From Virgibacillus aidingensis (GTDB lineage Bacteria; Bacillota; Bacilli; Bacillales; Amphibacillaceae), in NCBI RefSeq assembly GCF_010994035.1, contig NZ_WIXN01000012.1, positions 57,503 through 121,502 of the forward strand: DNA of 64,000 bases, given 5' to 3'. Positions 8,530 to 17,816 of the stretch are shown in pieces. Position 1 is the first letter of the stretch, and each line of letters opens with the position of its first letter. The position numbers were made by a program, and so were the translations under genes. The notes below the pieces were generated by a model. The model made no database searches and was not told the DNA's origin. It saw nothing but the letters and a program-made list of their open reading frames with translations.

Positions 8530-8561
8530 AAAAAGCTGTATTTCAATAGGAGTATACAGCT
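8530..8561 (-). terminator. terminator of the nucleotidyltransferase unit
   Basis: AGCTGTAT/ATACAGCT stem with a 12-nt loop and T-runs on both sides; on the minus strand it lies 54 nt after the stop at 8615. The plus-strand T-run would make it bidirectional. Confidence 0.7.
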
Positions 8562-8614
8562 TTTTTTATCTTGTAGCCTGCTGCCTTATTTTCCTTATGC
8601 GCAGACACTATGCT

Positions 8615-9178
8615 TCAATCTATCTGCAGCCATTCCTGCAATTTTTCTGCCGTTGAATCACTGGCGGCAGTCTTTTTTAAATATGCCATGTCCAATCGCT
8701 CCCTATGCAGAAGCAGCATTCTTCTCCCCCATTCACAGTCTGAAGTTGATCTCCAGTGCACACATGCCCGCAAACGATCTAAAATAATATCCTCAATGCC
8801 AATGACATAGACCTTTTGTTTATCCTCCAATTCCAGTTGAATAATGCGATTTTCGTCTGCACCTTCCAATACATTATTTGGAATTTCAATGCTGACCATT
8901 AATGTTTCATGGTATAAATGCCGTCCTGCTTTGATAAAATCCAGCTGCCGGAGCAGTTCAGCCGCTAAACCCCGGTCACTAATGATGACATCGATATCAA
9001 CAGTAGTATAGTCCCCCCGAGTATAAATCTCTACAGCAAGTCCCCCGACAATAACTGGTTTAATGTGGTGCGTTTCCAGAAGGCCTGTCAATACCGCAGC
9101 AGCACCAACCATTTTTTCAAATTTACTTTTATGCTTTAATTCACTCAGTTTCTGCTTTGCCTCATCAATCGAACTCAT
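8615..9178 (-). CDS. nucleotidyltransferase-fold protein
   Basis: A 187-residue protein with a nucleotidyltransferase core: GG in VIVGGLAVEIY followed by TTVDIDVII, the G-G...D-x-D pattern that binds metal and nucleotide. A helical C-terminal region (DIILDRLRACVHW) follows. It resembles the DUF6036/AbiEii-like families, some of which are toxin components, but the substrate cannot be told from sequence. The start is ATG 9178, inside the end of the upstream gene (ATGAGTTCGATTGA), so translation is coupled. The pair runs alone, flanked by its own terminator. Confidence 0.7.
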   Translation of the reverse strand: MSSIDEAKQKLSELKHKSKFEKMVGAAAVLTGLLETHHIKPVIVGGLAVEIYTRGDYTTVDIDVIISDRGLAAELLRQLDFIKAGRHLYHETLMVSIEIPNNVLEGADENRIIQLELEDKQKVYVIGIEDIILDRLRACVHWRSTSDCEWGRRMLLLHRERLDMAYLKKTAASDSTAEKLQEWLQID

Positions 9179-9398
9179 AATACCACACCCGTTCACTCAG
9201 GTACTTTATTTTTCCGGACGCTTCTGCTTCTTCCCAGTTTTTTTGGCATAAATAATCAAGAATTTTTATTTCATCAGGGTCACGGGGCCTTGTGCGGCTG
9301 CTTCTTCCATTGCATTTTTCCCGAAGCATTTTTTGCTCCACGTTATTCTTGTTTTTTGAAATAAAGGCATTTAAGTCTTTTATATCCATCCTATTCAC
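9165..9398 (-). CDS. small hypothetical protein coupled to the nucleotidyltransferase
   Basis: A 77-residue protein of unknown family. GTG 9398 is chosen because GGAGGGG lies 6 nt upstream; longer readings to 9458 lack a site. The N-terminal half is basic and polar (KCNGRSSRTRPRDPDE), the C-terminal half is aromatic (VWYYEFD). Its last 14 nt overlap the nucleotidyltransferase start. Such an overlap usually marks partners in stoichiometric balance, for example toxin and antitoxin, but this is an inference from layout only. Confidence 0.6.
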   Translation of the reverse strand: MNRMDIKDLNAFISKNKNNVEQKMLREKCNGRSSRTRPRDPDEIKILDYLCQKNWEEAEASGKIKYLSERVWYYEFD

Positions 9399-9695
9399 CG
9401 GCGACCCCTCCCTCATATGATCATAAAAAAATGACTGGAAGCCAATGTTATTCGTCATTAAAATAATCGCCTTATAAAGTGATACTTATACAATTCGTAT
9501 ATTAATTATAACAGAAGTTTCTATAAATGGCCGGGCTCTCCTGGACGGTGTCATTTGGGGGTGATATACATTTTTGACATACTCCCAACTTATCCATCTC
9601 CATTAATTATTTCTAAATCGGGATCAAAAACATACGCTGTAATATTGGGATCATTCATGTTAAACTCAAAACAAAAGCTGAGGAGAGGTGATTCA

Positions 9696-10235
9696 TTGAA
9701 GATTGCAGTGATCCATGGTTCCACCAGATTAAACGGAAATACGGAATACTTAACCTATCAGGCGATTCCCAAAGAAAAGGGAACCCACATTTTTTTACGC
9801 GATTACAACATAGAACCGATTGTGGATGAACGTCATTCGGAGGAAGGCTTTCCTGAGGTAAACGACGATCATGAAAAACTGATTGACCTTATGCTTGAAC
9901 ATGATGTGCTTGTATTTTCAACACCGATTTACTGGTACGGGATGTCGGGTCCGCTGAAAACCTATATTGACCGCTGGTCCCAAATTATGAGAGATCCGGA
10001 CTACACCCATTTCAGAGGTGAGCTGGGAAAAAAGAAAGCATATCTTATTGCAGTCGGCGGAGATCATCCAAAAGTAAAAGGACTTCCGTTAGTCCAGCAA
10101 TTCAATTATATTTGCCAGTTTTACGGAATGCGCTTTGAGGACTATGTGATCGGAGAAGCAAGAAAGCCGGGGGAGATTCGAAATGATGAAGCTGCACTGA
10201 AGGCTGCAGCACAGTTAATAAAAGAACTTCATTAA
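9696..10235 (+). CDS. NAD(P)H-dependent FMN reductase / flavodoxin-fold oxidoreductase
   Basis: A 179-residue flavodoxin-like protein. The FMN phosphate loop is GSTRLNGNTEYL (about 8-19), and TPIYWYGMSGPLKTYIDRWS is the hallmark of the NADPH-dependent FMN reductase family. It likely reduces flavin or quinones in the cytoplasm. The start is TTG 9696, behind GAGAGGTGA; the frame upstream to 9555 has no recognisable homology. Monocistronic, followed by a strong terminator. Confidence 0.85.
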   Translation: MKIAVIHGSTRLNGNTEYLTYQAIPKEKGTHIFLRDYNIEPIVDERHSEEGFPEVNDDHEKLIDLMLEHDVLVFSTPIYWYGMSGPLKTYIDRWSQIMRDPDYTHFRGELGKKKAYLIAVGGDHPKVKGLPLVQQFNYICQFYGMRFEDYVIGEARKPGEIRNDEAALKAAAQLIKELH

Positions 10236-10244
10236 CCTTGAAAG

Positions 10245-10275
10245 CTGTCCGGATATTTTTCCCGGACAGTTTTTT
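10245..10275 (+). terminator. terminator of the FMN reductase gene
   Basis: CTGTCCGG...CCGGACAG stem with an AT-rich loop and six T residues, 9 nt after the stop codon. Confidence 0.9.
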
Positions 10276-10453
10276 ACATTCGCAGACCATGTTTGAGAGC
10301 CAGTTCCCTATAATTCAAATAGATGGCATAAACACCTGTCATCAGTATAAATCCATGCGCGATCCCAAATGGAATGGAAAATGCGGGGCCGGCAAGAAAT
10401 AAAAATATAACAACAATACCTGATATCGCCATATTTTTTACATATTTATTCAT
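10274..10453 (-). CDS. small membrane protein, 59 residues
   Basis: Two hydrophobic segments (MAISGIVVIFLFLAGPAF and FGIAHGFILMTGVYAIYL) and a polar basic C-terminus. ATG 10453 is preceded by GGGAGGTG at 5 nt, a strong site, which supports a real gene. I do not recognise a named family. It lies upstream of nothing on its strand except the DUF4181-like gene, and both are small membrane proteins. Confidence 0.65.
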   Translation of the reverse strand: MNKYVKNMAISGIVVIFLFLAGPAFSIPFGIAHGFILMTGVYAIYLNYRELALKHGLRM

Positions 10454-10519
10454 CACTTCACCTCCCTTGCATCAGTCAATTGCATTCATCCATGATGTAT
10501 CAATAAGACCCGACAACCA

Positions 10520-10873
10520 TTAATGCTCTTCATCTATCTTTTCATGCCTTTTCCATTTAATATAATTATAGGTTAATTCGCCTGTAAATAAAATTGCTAT
10601 AATAACATAAACAATAATCTCTGTTGCAGGGTGGATATTCGCTATTCTGAATACCAAAAATAAAACAGCAAAACCTATTGGCGTCATCCAAATGCCCCGG
10701 ATAAGCTTCCTCCGGTAACTAAGCTTATGATACATAACCGCAAACCCTTTATCTGTTTTTTCCTTTCCCCGATAGATAAAAGACAAAATACCAGAAAACG
10801 CCTGCACAAGGGAAACCGTCAAAATGATTTGTCCCAGCGGCAATGGATGATATACGGTTAAGATTGGATGCAG
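10520..10873 (-). CDS. DUF4181-like membrane protein
   Basis: A small membrane protein with three hydrophobic segments and the central KLSYRRKLIRGIWMTP block typical of DUF4181 proteins of bacilli; function unknown. The start is uncertain. A TTG at 10843 has no ribosome binding site, while GGGGAGGGG at about 10881-10889 lies 7 nt before an in-frame CTG at 10873, giving a start MHPILTVYHPLPLGQ. If right, this is a rare CTG start and a 117-residue protein; otherwise the protein has 107 residues. Confidence 0.7.
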   Translation of the reverse strand: MHPILTVYHPLPLGQIILTVSLVQAFSGILSFIYRGKEKTDKGFAVMYHKLSYRRKLIRGIWMTPIGFAVLFLVFRIANIHPATEIIVYVIIAILFTGELTYNYIKWKRHEKIDEEH

Positions 10874-11057
10874 CGTATAACCCCTCCCCTTTTCTAACCC
10901 TAACCAGGCTCAGAACAATTTATGCCTCCCAATCACCAAATAGTAGTCCTAATGATTCATTTTCCAATTTACAAGTTTAATTTCTCTCAAACCAGGTTAC
11001 ATAGATTTAACCTGCATCTTTTATAGAATTTTAACTACAGCAAGGAGGCTGCGGCAA

Positions 11058-12191
11058 ATGGTATATCGAACAGCCACGGGGATTGGAGTGTTGCTGCTGC
11101 TACTTTTGGCAATATCTTCCCTTCACCCGGTTACCAGTGTAGCAGAAAACGGGGATGTTTACGAGGTCGGGGACATAAAGCTGAATGTCAGAGCAGCGCC
11201 TTCCAAACAGGCGGATGTCATCGGCCAGTTGGAAAAAGGCGACCGTGTGATGGTATTTGAAGAACAGTATGGCTGGGCAAAGACCTATTATGGCGGTGAA
11301 GAAGCCTGGTTTGCTGCATATTATGCCACAAAGCTATCGGACAGCGGACAAGTCAGTAAAGAACAATCTGTAACAGTAACAGCTTCAGGGGTGCATATAC
11401 GGTCCGGTCCCGGAACCAATCATTCTATTATCGGGTTTACGACATCAGGAGATACATATAGTTTGCTGGAAACTTCAGGCGGCTGGCATAATGTAAATCT
11501 GGGAGACGGGTCAAGCGGCTGGATTGCCGGGTGGCTGACTGATTCAGGAGTAACAGATGAAACAGCTGACGAGCGTAAGCCGGAAGAAACTGCAAAAAAG
11601 GACAATCAGGCAGAAGAAACAAAAAGTGAGACCGCTGGAGTAAGCACGACTAATCACCCCCTTTCCGGGTATAATATTGTGCTGGATCCCGGACACGGAG
11701 GGAAAGATCCTGGGGCTGTGGTTGGAAAAATACATGAAAAAGACCTTGTCACACAGACTGCTGATAATGTTGCCCAAAAGCTGCGGGATGAAGGAGCAAC
11801 CGTTATTTTAACTCGGACAGGTGATTATTATGTTACCCTTGACGATCGGGTCCGCATCAGCCGGGACTATCATACGCATGCATTCGTCAGTTTGCATTAC
11901 GATTCTTTTCCGGTGATTGCCACAAGCGGGGTGAGTACGTATTTTAATTCCACTGCCGACAGGGAATTGGCTGATGCCATGCAATCTTCATTATCATCAA
12001 ATCTGACTCTTCATAACAGGGGTGTCATGCAGGGCAGTTATCGTGTTTTACGCAATAATCCTGCCCCATCGGTTATTTTGGAGCTCGGATTTATGACCAA
12101 TCCAAATGATCTTGCTGTTATACAAACAGAAGATTATCATAATAGTGTTGCCGAGGCGGTGACAGATGGGCTGAAAAGTTATTTTCAATGA
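11058..12191 (+). CDS. N-acetylmuramoyl-L-alanine amidase with two SH3b domains
   Basis: A secreted autolysin of 377 residues. A signal peptide (about 1-30) precedes two bacterial SH3 domains (about 34-95 with LNVRAAPSKQADVIGQL, and 108-168 with VHIRSGPGTNHSIIG), an acidic/lysine-rich linker, and an Amidase_3 catalytic domain (about 203-375). Zinc and catalytic residues are seen in DPGHGG, the Glu of KIHEKDL, SLHYD and the Glu of LELGFM. It cleaves the bond between muramic acid and the stem peptide. AAGGAGG lies upstream of the ATG. Similar to YrvJ/CwlC-type amidases. Confidence 0.93.
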   Translation: MVYRTATGIGVLLLLLLAISSLHPVTSVAENGDVYEVGDIKLNVRAAPSKQADVIGQLEKGDRVMVFEEQYGWAKTYYGGEEAWFAAYYATKLSDSGQVSKEQSVTVTASGVHIRSGPGTNHSIIGFTTSGDTYSLLETSGGWHNVNLGDGSSGWIAGWLTDSGVTDETADERKPEETAKKDNQAEETKSETAGVSTTNHPLSGYNIVLDPGHGGKDPGAVVGKIHEKDLVTQTADNVAQKLRDEGATVILTRTGDYYVTLDDRVRISRDYHTHAFVSLHYDSFPVIATSGVSTYFNSTADRELADAMQSSLSSNLTLHNRGVMQGSYRVLRNNPAPSVILELGFMTNPNDLAVIQTEDYHNSVAEAVTDGLKSYFQ

Positions 12192-12201
12192 TTGGATAAT
12201 A

Positions 12202-12232
12202 AAGCTGTCCTTGGTGGGACAGCTTCTTTAAT
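12202..12232 (+). terminator. terminator of the amidase gene
   Basis: AAGCTGTCC...GGGACAGCTT stem followed by CTTTAAT, about 10 nt after the stop codon. Confidence 0.75.
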
Positions 12233-12341
12233 CATCCTTCAAAATTCAAAAATGTTTTCATTTACCAGAAGTTTATTAAAATGTCTATCCACCCTCATAT
12301 CAAAGGGTATTTATAATATGGCATACCTCCCCAAAAATTCT

Positions 12342-13247
12342 TTAATGCTGAAATCGCTCCAGCCGCTGGAAAAATTCTTTTAGAAAGTCATAAAACAGCT
12401 TCTCTGTCGGCAGCAGCTGCCGATCTTTTGGTACAATGACGCCTACTGTCCGGGATACGTTTGGCTCCATTACCGGAATTTTTCTTGTTGCGCGCGGTAC
12501 ATGGTCAATCAATGTAATTTCCGGCACGAGGGAAATGCCAAGACCTGCAGAGACAAGGCCTTTAATGGCATCAATGTCTTTTCCTTCAAAAGTGACATTC
12601 GGTGTGAACCCCATCTGCTTACAAGCATTAACAATCAAATCACGCAGCACATACCCTTCCGGAAACAAAATAAAAGCATCTTCCCGGAGCTGATTTAACG
12701 TGATGGCTGAGGCTCCGGAAAGGGAGTGGCTTATCGGCACGAGAGCATTGATACCTTCTGTAAATAATATGGAAGTCTCCAGTTTTTTTTCATTCTGCGG
12801 AAGTGGACCGAGAATTGCCATGTTGCTCTCCCCTCGGATCACCGCTTCTTTTAAATCATAATAAGATCCCTGATTCAACTGGAATTTCACATTTGGATAA
12901 CGATCGCGAAAGGCAGATATGGCTGTTGGCAAAATATATGTTGCCAGACTGCTCGGATAGCCAATATGCACGGTACCAAGCTCAGGGTCATTAAATTCTT
13001 CTACTACCTGGACAGCATCCCTGATGACATTCTCTGCTCTCTCCATATGCTCCAAAAAGACTCGGCCAATCGGGGTTAACCGTACATTGCGCCCCTCCCT
13101 GACAAAAAGGTCTACTCCGAGCTCCTTCTCCAGATTAAACACTTGTCTGCTGACAGCAGACTGAGCAACGTGCAAGGCATTTGCCGCCTCTGTTATATGT
13201 TCTCTTTTCGCAACTTCAATAAAGTAATGAATTTGCCGCAGTTCCAT
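12342..13247 (-). CDS. gltC: LysR family regulator GltC
   Basis: A 301-residue LysR regulator: an N-terminal winged helix (MELRQIHYFIEVAKREHITEAA, then LHVAQSAVSRQ) and an effector domain. It closely resembles B. subtilis GltC along its length, for example DAIKGLVSAGLGISLVPE and FILFPEGYVLRD. In B. subtilis GltC activates glutamate synthase (gltAB) and binds glutamate dehydrogenase in a trigger-enzyme scheme. Here it is divergent to gdhA, with a shared palindrome at 13292-13317, so it probably controls gdhA directly. No gltAB genes lie in the window. Confidence 0.88.
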   Translation of the reverse strand: MELRQIHYFIEVAKREHITEAANALHVAQSAVSRQVFNLEKELGVDLFVREGRNVRLTPIGRVFLEHMERAENVIRDAVQVVEEFNDPELGTVHIGYPSSLATYILPTAISAFRDRYPNVKFQLNQGSYYDLKEAVIRGESNMAILGPLPQNEKKLETSILFTEGINALVPISHSLSGASAITLNQLREDAFILFPEGYVLRDLIVNACKQMGFTPNVTFEGKDIDAIKGLVSAGLGISLVPEITLIDHVPRATRKIPVMEPNVSRTVGVIVPKDRQLLPTEKLFYDFLKEFFQRLERFQH

Positions 13248-13291
13248 TTATAATCACCCATATTAATCTTATCTCATTCCGGCATGGATTA

Positions 13292-13335
13292 CATCTAAAA
13301 AAGATATTGTTTAGATGAGTAAATTATTGTAAAAT
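13292..13335 (+). promoter_or_regulatory. LysR operator and gdhA promoter
   Basis: CATCTAAA-N10-TTTAGATG (13292-13317) is a perfect 8-bp dyad of LysR size. The right arm overlaps a -35 box TTGTTT (13307-13312), followed after 17 nt by TAAAAT (13330-13335), a good sigma-A promoter pointing at gdhA. The dyad also lies 45 bp from the gltC start. Boxes are seen directly; GltC as ligand is inferred. Confidence 0.7.
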
Positions 13336-13372
13336 TAAAGCAATACATTTTCGATGCGAGGATGTTTATAAC

Positions 13373-13513
13373 ATGCACTCTTACTGGTTTAAATTATGGA
13401 TGGAACGGAAAAAACCAGATTACAACAGAATGCATAAATACTTTGTTTACTGCATAAATAGAATATTGCTTTTTAATAACGGTAATCTTAGTAATATGGG
13501 AGGTATCAGGTGA
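13373..13513 (+). CDS. possible upstream ORF in the gdhA leader, 46 codons
   Basis: ATG 13373 lies about 32 nt after the predicted gdhA transcript start, behind GAGGATG (8 nt). It runs 46 codons to a TGA at 13511-13513, three bases before the gdhA ATG, and it covers the gdhA ribosome binding site. The peptide (MHSYWFKLWMERKKPDYNRM...) is basic and unknown. It may couple or tune gdhA translation, or it may be chance. Two exact copies of TGCATAAATA, 20 bp apart (13431 and 13451), lie inside. Confidence 0.3.
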   Translation: MHSYWFKLWMERKKPDYNRMHKYFVYCINRILLFNNGNLSNMGGIR

Positions 13514-14902
<1,389 letters not shown>

Positions 14903-14903
14903 T

Positions 14904-14985
14904 GGGACACGGGGACAGGTCCCTTGTCCCAAAGTGATATAATAGGATTAAATCAACCGGGACAGTTAACCTGTCCCCGCGTCCC
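14904..14985. repeat. compound inverted repeat of GGGACAGGT type
   Basis: A 17-nt arm (GGGACACGGGGACAGGT, 14904-14920) and its near-perfect complement (14969-14985, one mismatch) enclose further short dyads such as GGGACAG-TTAAC-CTGTCCC. It starts right after the gdhA stop. Palindromic units with GGGACAGGT cores are scattered in many Firmicute genomes, so this is probably a dispersed REP-like element rather than the terminator. Confidence 0.6.
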
Positions 14986-14988
14986 CGG

Positions 14989-15013
14989 GCCAGCATTGGA
15001 GCTGGTCTTTTTG
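14989..15013 (+). terminator. terminator after gdhA
   Basis: GCCAGC...GCTGGT stem followed by CTTTTTGTTT, just after the inverted repeat. Confidence 0.75.
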
Positions 15014-15126
15014 TTTGGCTGGATTTTTTTGGTTAACCATGGGTATTAAGTTCTATTTTTAATATTTCTAATTGTTTTACTCGCTAATTTGATATAGTAT
15101 TTATATACTAGAAAAGGAGGAGTGAA

Positions 15127-16278
15127 ATGAAAAATATTGATGAAATGTATCAGTTGGAGCGCTTTTCCAAAACTGATGAAGAATTTGAACTGTATTATGA
15201 AAATGAGCTGAAGCCAAAAGTGGAAGCATTGGAAAAAGAGCGCCTGAAAACAATGGATTTGGCAAAAGGCCAGGCAAAAAAGCTAATCCTGCCGGTTGCA
15301 GGTTTAATACTTATTTATATATTTTTATCGGACTTAGCTTTTTATGCTTTTGCTGCTGTTGTACTTTATGGCGCTTATTTGTTTTCAGATGTAAGGAAAC
15401 AAAGAAAAGCACTTTCCCAGAAAATTAAAGAGGAAGTCGTCACAGATCTTGTTCATTTTTTAAATCAAAACTTTACATATGAACCAAGAAAGTATCTGGC
15501 AAAAAAGCAATTTATACGGTCAAATATTTTTAAAAACAATCCCGACCGTTACTCCGGGGATGATTTGATTAAAGGTTTTGTCGGGAGCGACAAAAAAGAA
15601 GTGCAGGATATTGACGGCAATCCAACGAAAACAGACCTTTCCTTTTCAGAAGTGCATGCACAAAAAGTAGAACGCTACCGGGATAAAAACGGCAAAACAA
15701 AAGAACGCGTACATACCATCTTCCAGGGATTATTCTTTATTGCCGATTATAATAAAGATTTTGATGGTTTGACGATTGTGGTGCCAAAGAAAAGAAAAAT
15801 AAATATTTTGCCATCCATATTTGATTCCAACAGCGAGAACAAATTAGAAGAAGTAAATCTGGAAAACATCGAATTCATGGACAAATTCACGGTTCGGACA
15901 ACCGATCAGATTACCGCCAGATACATTTTGACGCCTAATTTCATGCACAGGCTGATGGAATTCACGACAAGAGAACCGGAAAAAGCCGAACAGCAGGAAA
16001 CACAGGAGCAGCCAAAATCAATTAAAGAAGCATTTCAAATGGGGCTGAGTGCTGCAAGTAATTCAACAACGGAAAGTTATTTTGAAACAGCCCCCTATTT
16101 CTCGTTTCGCAACGGGAAAATGTATTTCATGCTCCCTACGAAAAAGAAACACTTTGAGTTTAACCTGCTGCTGCCGCTAAATAAAGACTTGATTAAAAGC
16201 TACTTTTCCGATATCAATATTGCATTGGAGCTTGTAGATGAATTGAACTTGAATTTACGTATCTGGAACAAAGAATAA
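15127..16278 (+). CDS. DUF3137 membrane protein
   Basis: A 383-residue protein with an N-terminal helical stretch, two close membrane segments (about 58-88) and a large cytoplasmic domain of the DUF3137 type (FIRSNIFKNNPDRYSGDDLIKG; GLFFIADYNKDFDGLTIVVP). Function is not established. DUF3137 genes are commonly next to lemA, as here (22 nt downstream), which points to a shared membrane-associated role. AGAAAAGGAGG precedes the ATG by a few bases. Confidence 0.85.
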   Translation: MKNIDEMYQLERFSKTDEEFELYYENELKPKVEALEKERLKTMDLAKGQAKKLILPVAGLILIYIFLSDLAFYAFAAVVLYGAYLFSDVRKQRKALSQKIKEEVVTDLVHFLNQNFTYEPRKYLAKKQFIRSNIFKNNPDRYSGDDLIKGFVGSDKKEVQDIDGNPTKTDLSFSEVHAQKVERYRDKNGKTKERVHTIFQGLFFIADYNKDFDGLTIVVPKKRKINILPSIFDSNSENKLEEVNLENIEFMDKFTVRTTDQITARYILTPNFMHRLMEFTTREPEKAEQQETQEQPKSIKEAFQMGLSAASNSTTESYFETAPYFSFRNGKMYFMLPTKKKHFEFNLLLPLNKDLIKSYFSDINIALELVDELNLNLRIWNKE

Positions 16279-16300
16279 GCGTTAGAAAGGATGTAAGAGA

Positions 16301-16861
16301 ATGGGAATGTTTGTAGCTATCGGCATTGCGGCCGTACTTGCGTTATTTTTCGTAATAAGCTATAACCAGATGAAAAAACAGGCAGTAAATGTGGAAAATG
16401 CTTTTGGTGATTTAGATGCATTTCTTATGAAGCGTGTCGATCAATTGGATAACCTTATCCAAACTGCACGGGTTGCGACCGATAAAGAGATTGAGGGATA
16501 TGAAAAAATTATCGGACTCAGAGAAGGTATTGTTGGTGCCCATAATATGGATGAAAAACTAAAAGCCCATATTAACATGCAGCGTGAAATACCAATGGCT
16601 ATGGCCAGAATCGAACGGTATCCGGAATTAAAATTTAATGAAAATTACTTGCACATTCAGCGTTCCATTAATGATATCGAGGAGCAAATTCAGGCAGCAC
16701 GCCGAAATTTCAACTCCCATACAGGGAAATATAATCAGTTAATTGCTACGTTTCCCCGTAATTTGATCGCCGGCATATTTGGGTTTACGAGTAAACCAAT
16801 GTTTGAAACACCGCCGGAAAAGCGGGAAAACGTAGATGTTAAAGCTTTGTTTAACCGTTAG
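16301..16861 (+). CDS. lemA: LemA family protein
   Basis: A 186-residue LemA protein: one N-terminal membrane helix, then a long helical bundle facing the cytoplasm or outside. The family core is visible: VENAFGDLDAFLMKRVDQLDNLIQTA and ELKFNENYLHIQRSINDIEEQIQAARRNFN. LemA function is poorly known; homologues are involved in antigen presentation in Listeria and in membrane stress. It is in an operon with the DUF3137 gene and ends at a strong terminator. Confidence 0.9.
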   Translation: MGMFVAIGIAAVLALFFVISYNQMKKQAVNVENAFGDLDAFLMKRVDQLDNLIQTARVATDKEIEGYEKIIGLREGIVGAHNMDEKLKAHINMQREIPMAMARIERYPELKFNENYLHIQRSINDIEEQIQAARRNFNSHTGKYNQLIATFPRNLIAGIFGFTSKPMFETPPEKRENVDVKALFNR

Positions 16862-16901
16862 ACTGCCGGTAATTTTAGCGGCAGGAGATTAAAAACAAAC
16901 T

Positions 16902-16952
16902 CAACACCCCCTCACTGTAAATGTTCAGGCGGGGGTGTTGTATGTTTTTTTT
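16902..16952 (+). terminator. terminator of the DUF3137-lemA operon
   Basis: CAACACCCCC...GGGGGTGTTG with a T8 run (about 16945-16952). The hairpin overlaps the last codons of the convergent DUF421 gene. Confidence 0.8.
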
Positions 16953-17532
16953 GTTCCACTTCCGAAAAAATATTTTCCTTGCTGTCGGGCTGCGGTAAGT
17001 GCATGGAACGTGATGGCGGGGCAATCTGATCGAGCCGCTGATTTATTTCCTTGGTAAACTCGTAAAAGTCCTTTTTAGTTACAGGCTGCGCTTGTGGTTT
17101 TAATGTAAATCCGATTTGTCCGTTGGGCTCAAGTGTGCACCACTGGACATCACTGATTTTAGACACATTTTTCTGCCGTAAATTTGTTTCCAATTGATCT
17201 ACTGTCAGCCGCATTTTCCTCAGATTTTTCTCATTCAGCACCCCGTTTTCGATCACTACTTTAGCACTGCCGGTAATCAACTTTTCAAAAAAATTGAATT
17301 TTATTTGTACATATTCCATCACTATCAGCGTTAAAATCAGCATGAGACCTACTCCCAATGTAACCCAAATGTTTTCTCCTGCAAGCGGCTGAATCAATAG
17401 GGAACCAATCCCGATCATAATAACAGTTTGCGTCAGTGTCATCTGGGAGATGGACTTTCGGCCGGCAAGCCGGAGTAAAAATGTCCCTCCTAAAACAATG
17501 AGAACGGATTTCCATATCCAAGCAAATTCCAT
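16912..17532 (-). CDS. DUF421 membrane protein (YetF/YdfR-like)
   Basis: A 206-residue protein with three N-terminal helices followed by a cytoplasmic DUF421 domain (IMIGIGSLLIQPL; RKMRLTVDQLETNLRQKNVSKISDVQWCTLEPNGQIGF). Bacillus members (YetF, YdfS) are associated with the spore or cell membrane; function unknown. ATG 17532 is preferred over 17565 because AATGGGG lies about 10 nt before it and the earlier ATG has no site. The proline-rich C-terminus overlaps the convergent lemA terminator. Confidence 0.82.
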   Translation of the reverse strand: MEFAWIWKSVLIVLGGTFLLRLAGRKSISQMTLTQTVIMIGIGSLLIQPLAGENIWVTLGVGLMLILTLIVMEYVQIKFNFFEKLITGSAKVVIENGVLNEKNLRKMRLTVDQLETNLRQKNVSKISDVQWCTLEPNGQIGFTLKPQAQPVTKKDFYEFTKEINQRLDQIAPPSRSMHLPQPDSKENIFSEVEQKKHTTPPPEHLQ

Positions 17533-17816
17533 ATTATCTATACCCCATTTCCAGAATAAAATCATGCTTAGTTTAAGAGTCTATCCGTTCTTTTATACAC
17601 GGAACAGAAAGACTTATTTCGCGTCCTGCATCCACAAACATTTAACCGGGAAGCGGACTTTTCAGCCCCGTTTTCCCAGTGAAAAAACAGAAGAATTATA
17701 GTATACTGATAAATGAAAGAGAATGGCAGCAGATCGCGAGAAAAAGCAAAAACTGCTCTACCTGTTAGTTAAAGGATTCCAGGGAGTTCATTTGTAAATA
17801 TTAAAGGGTGAAAATA

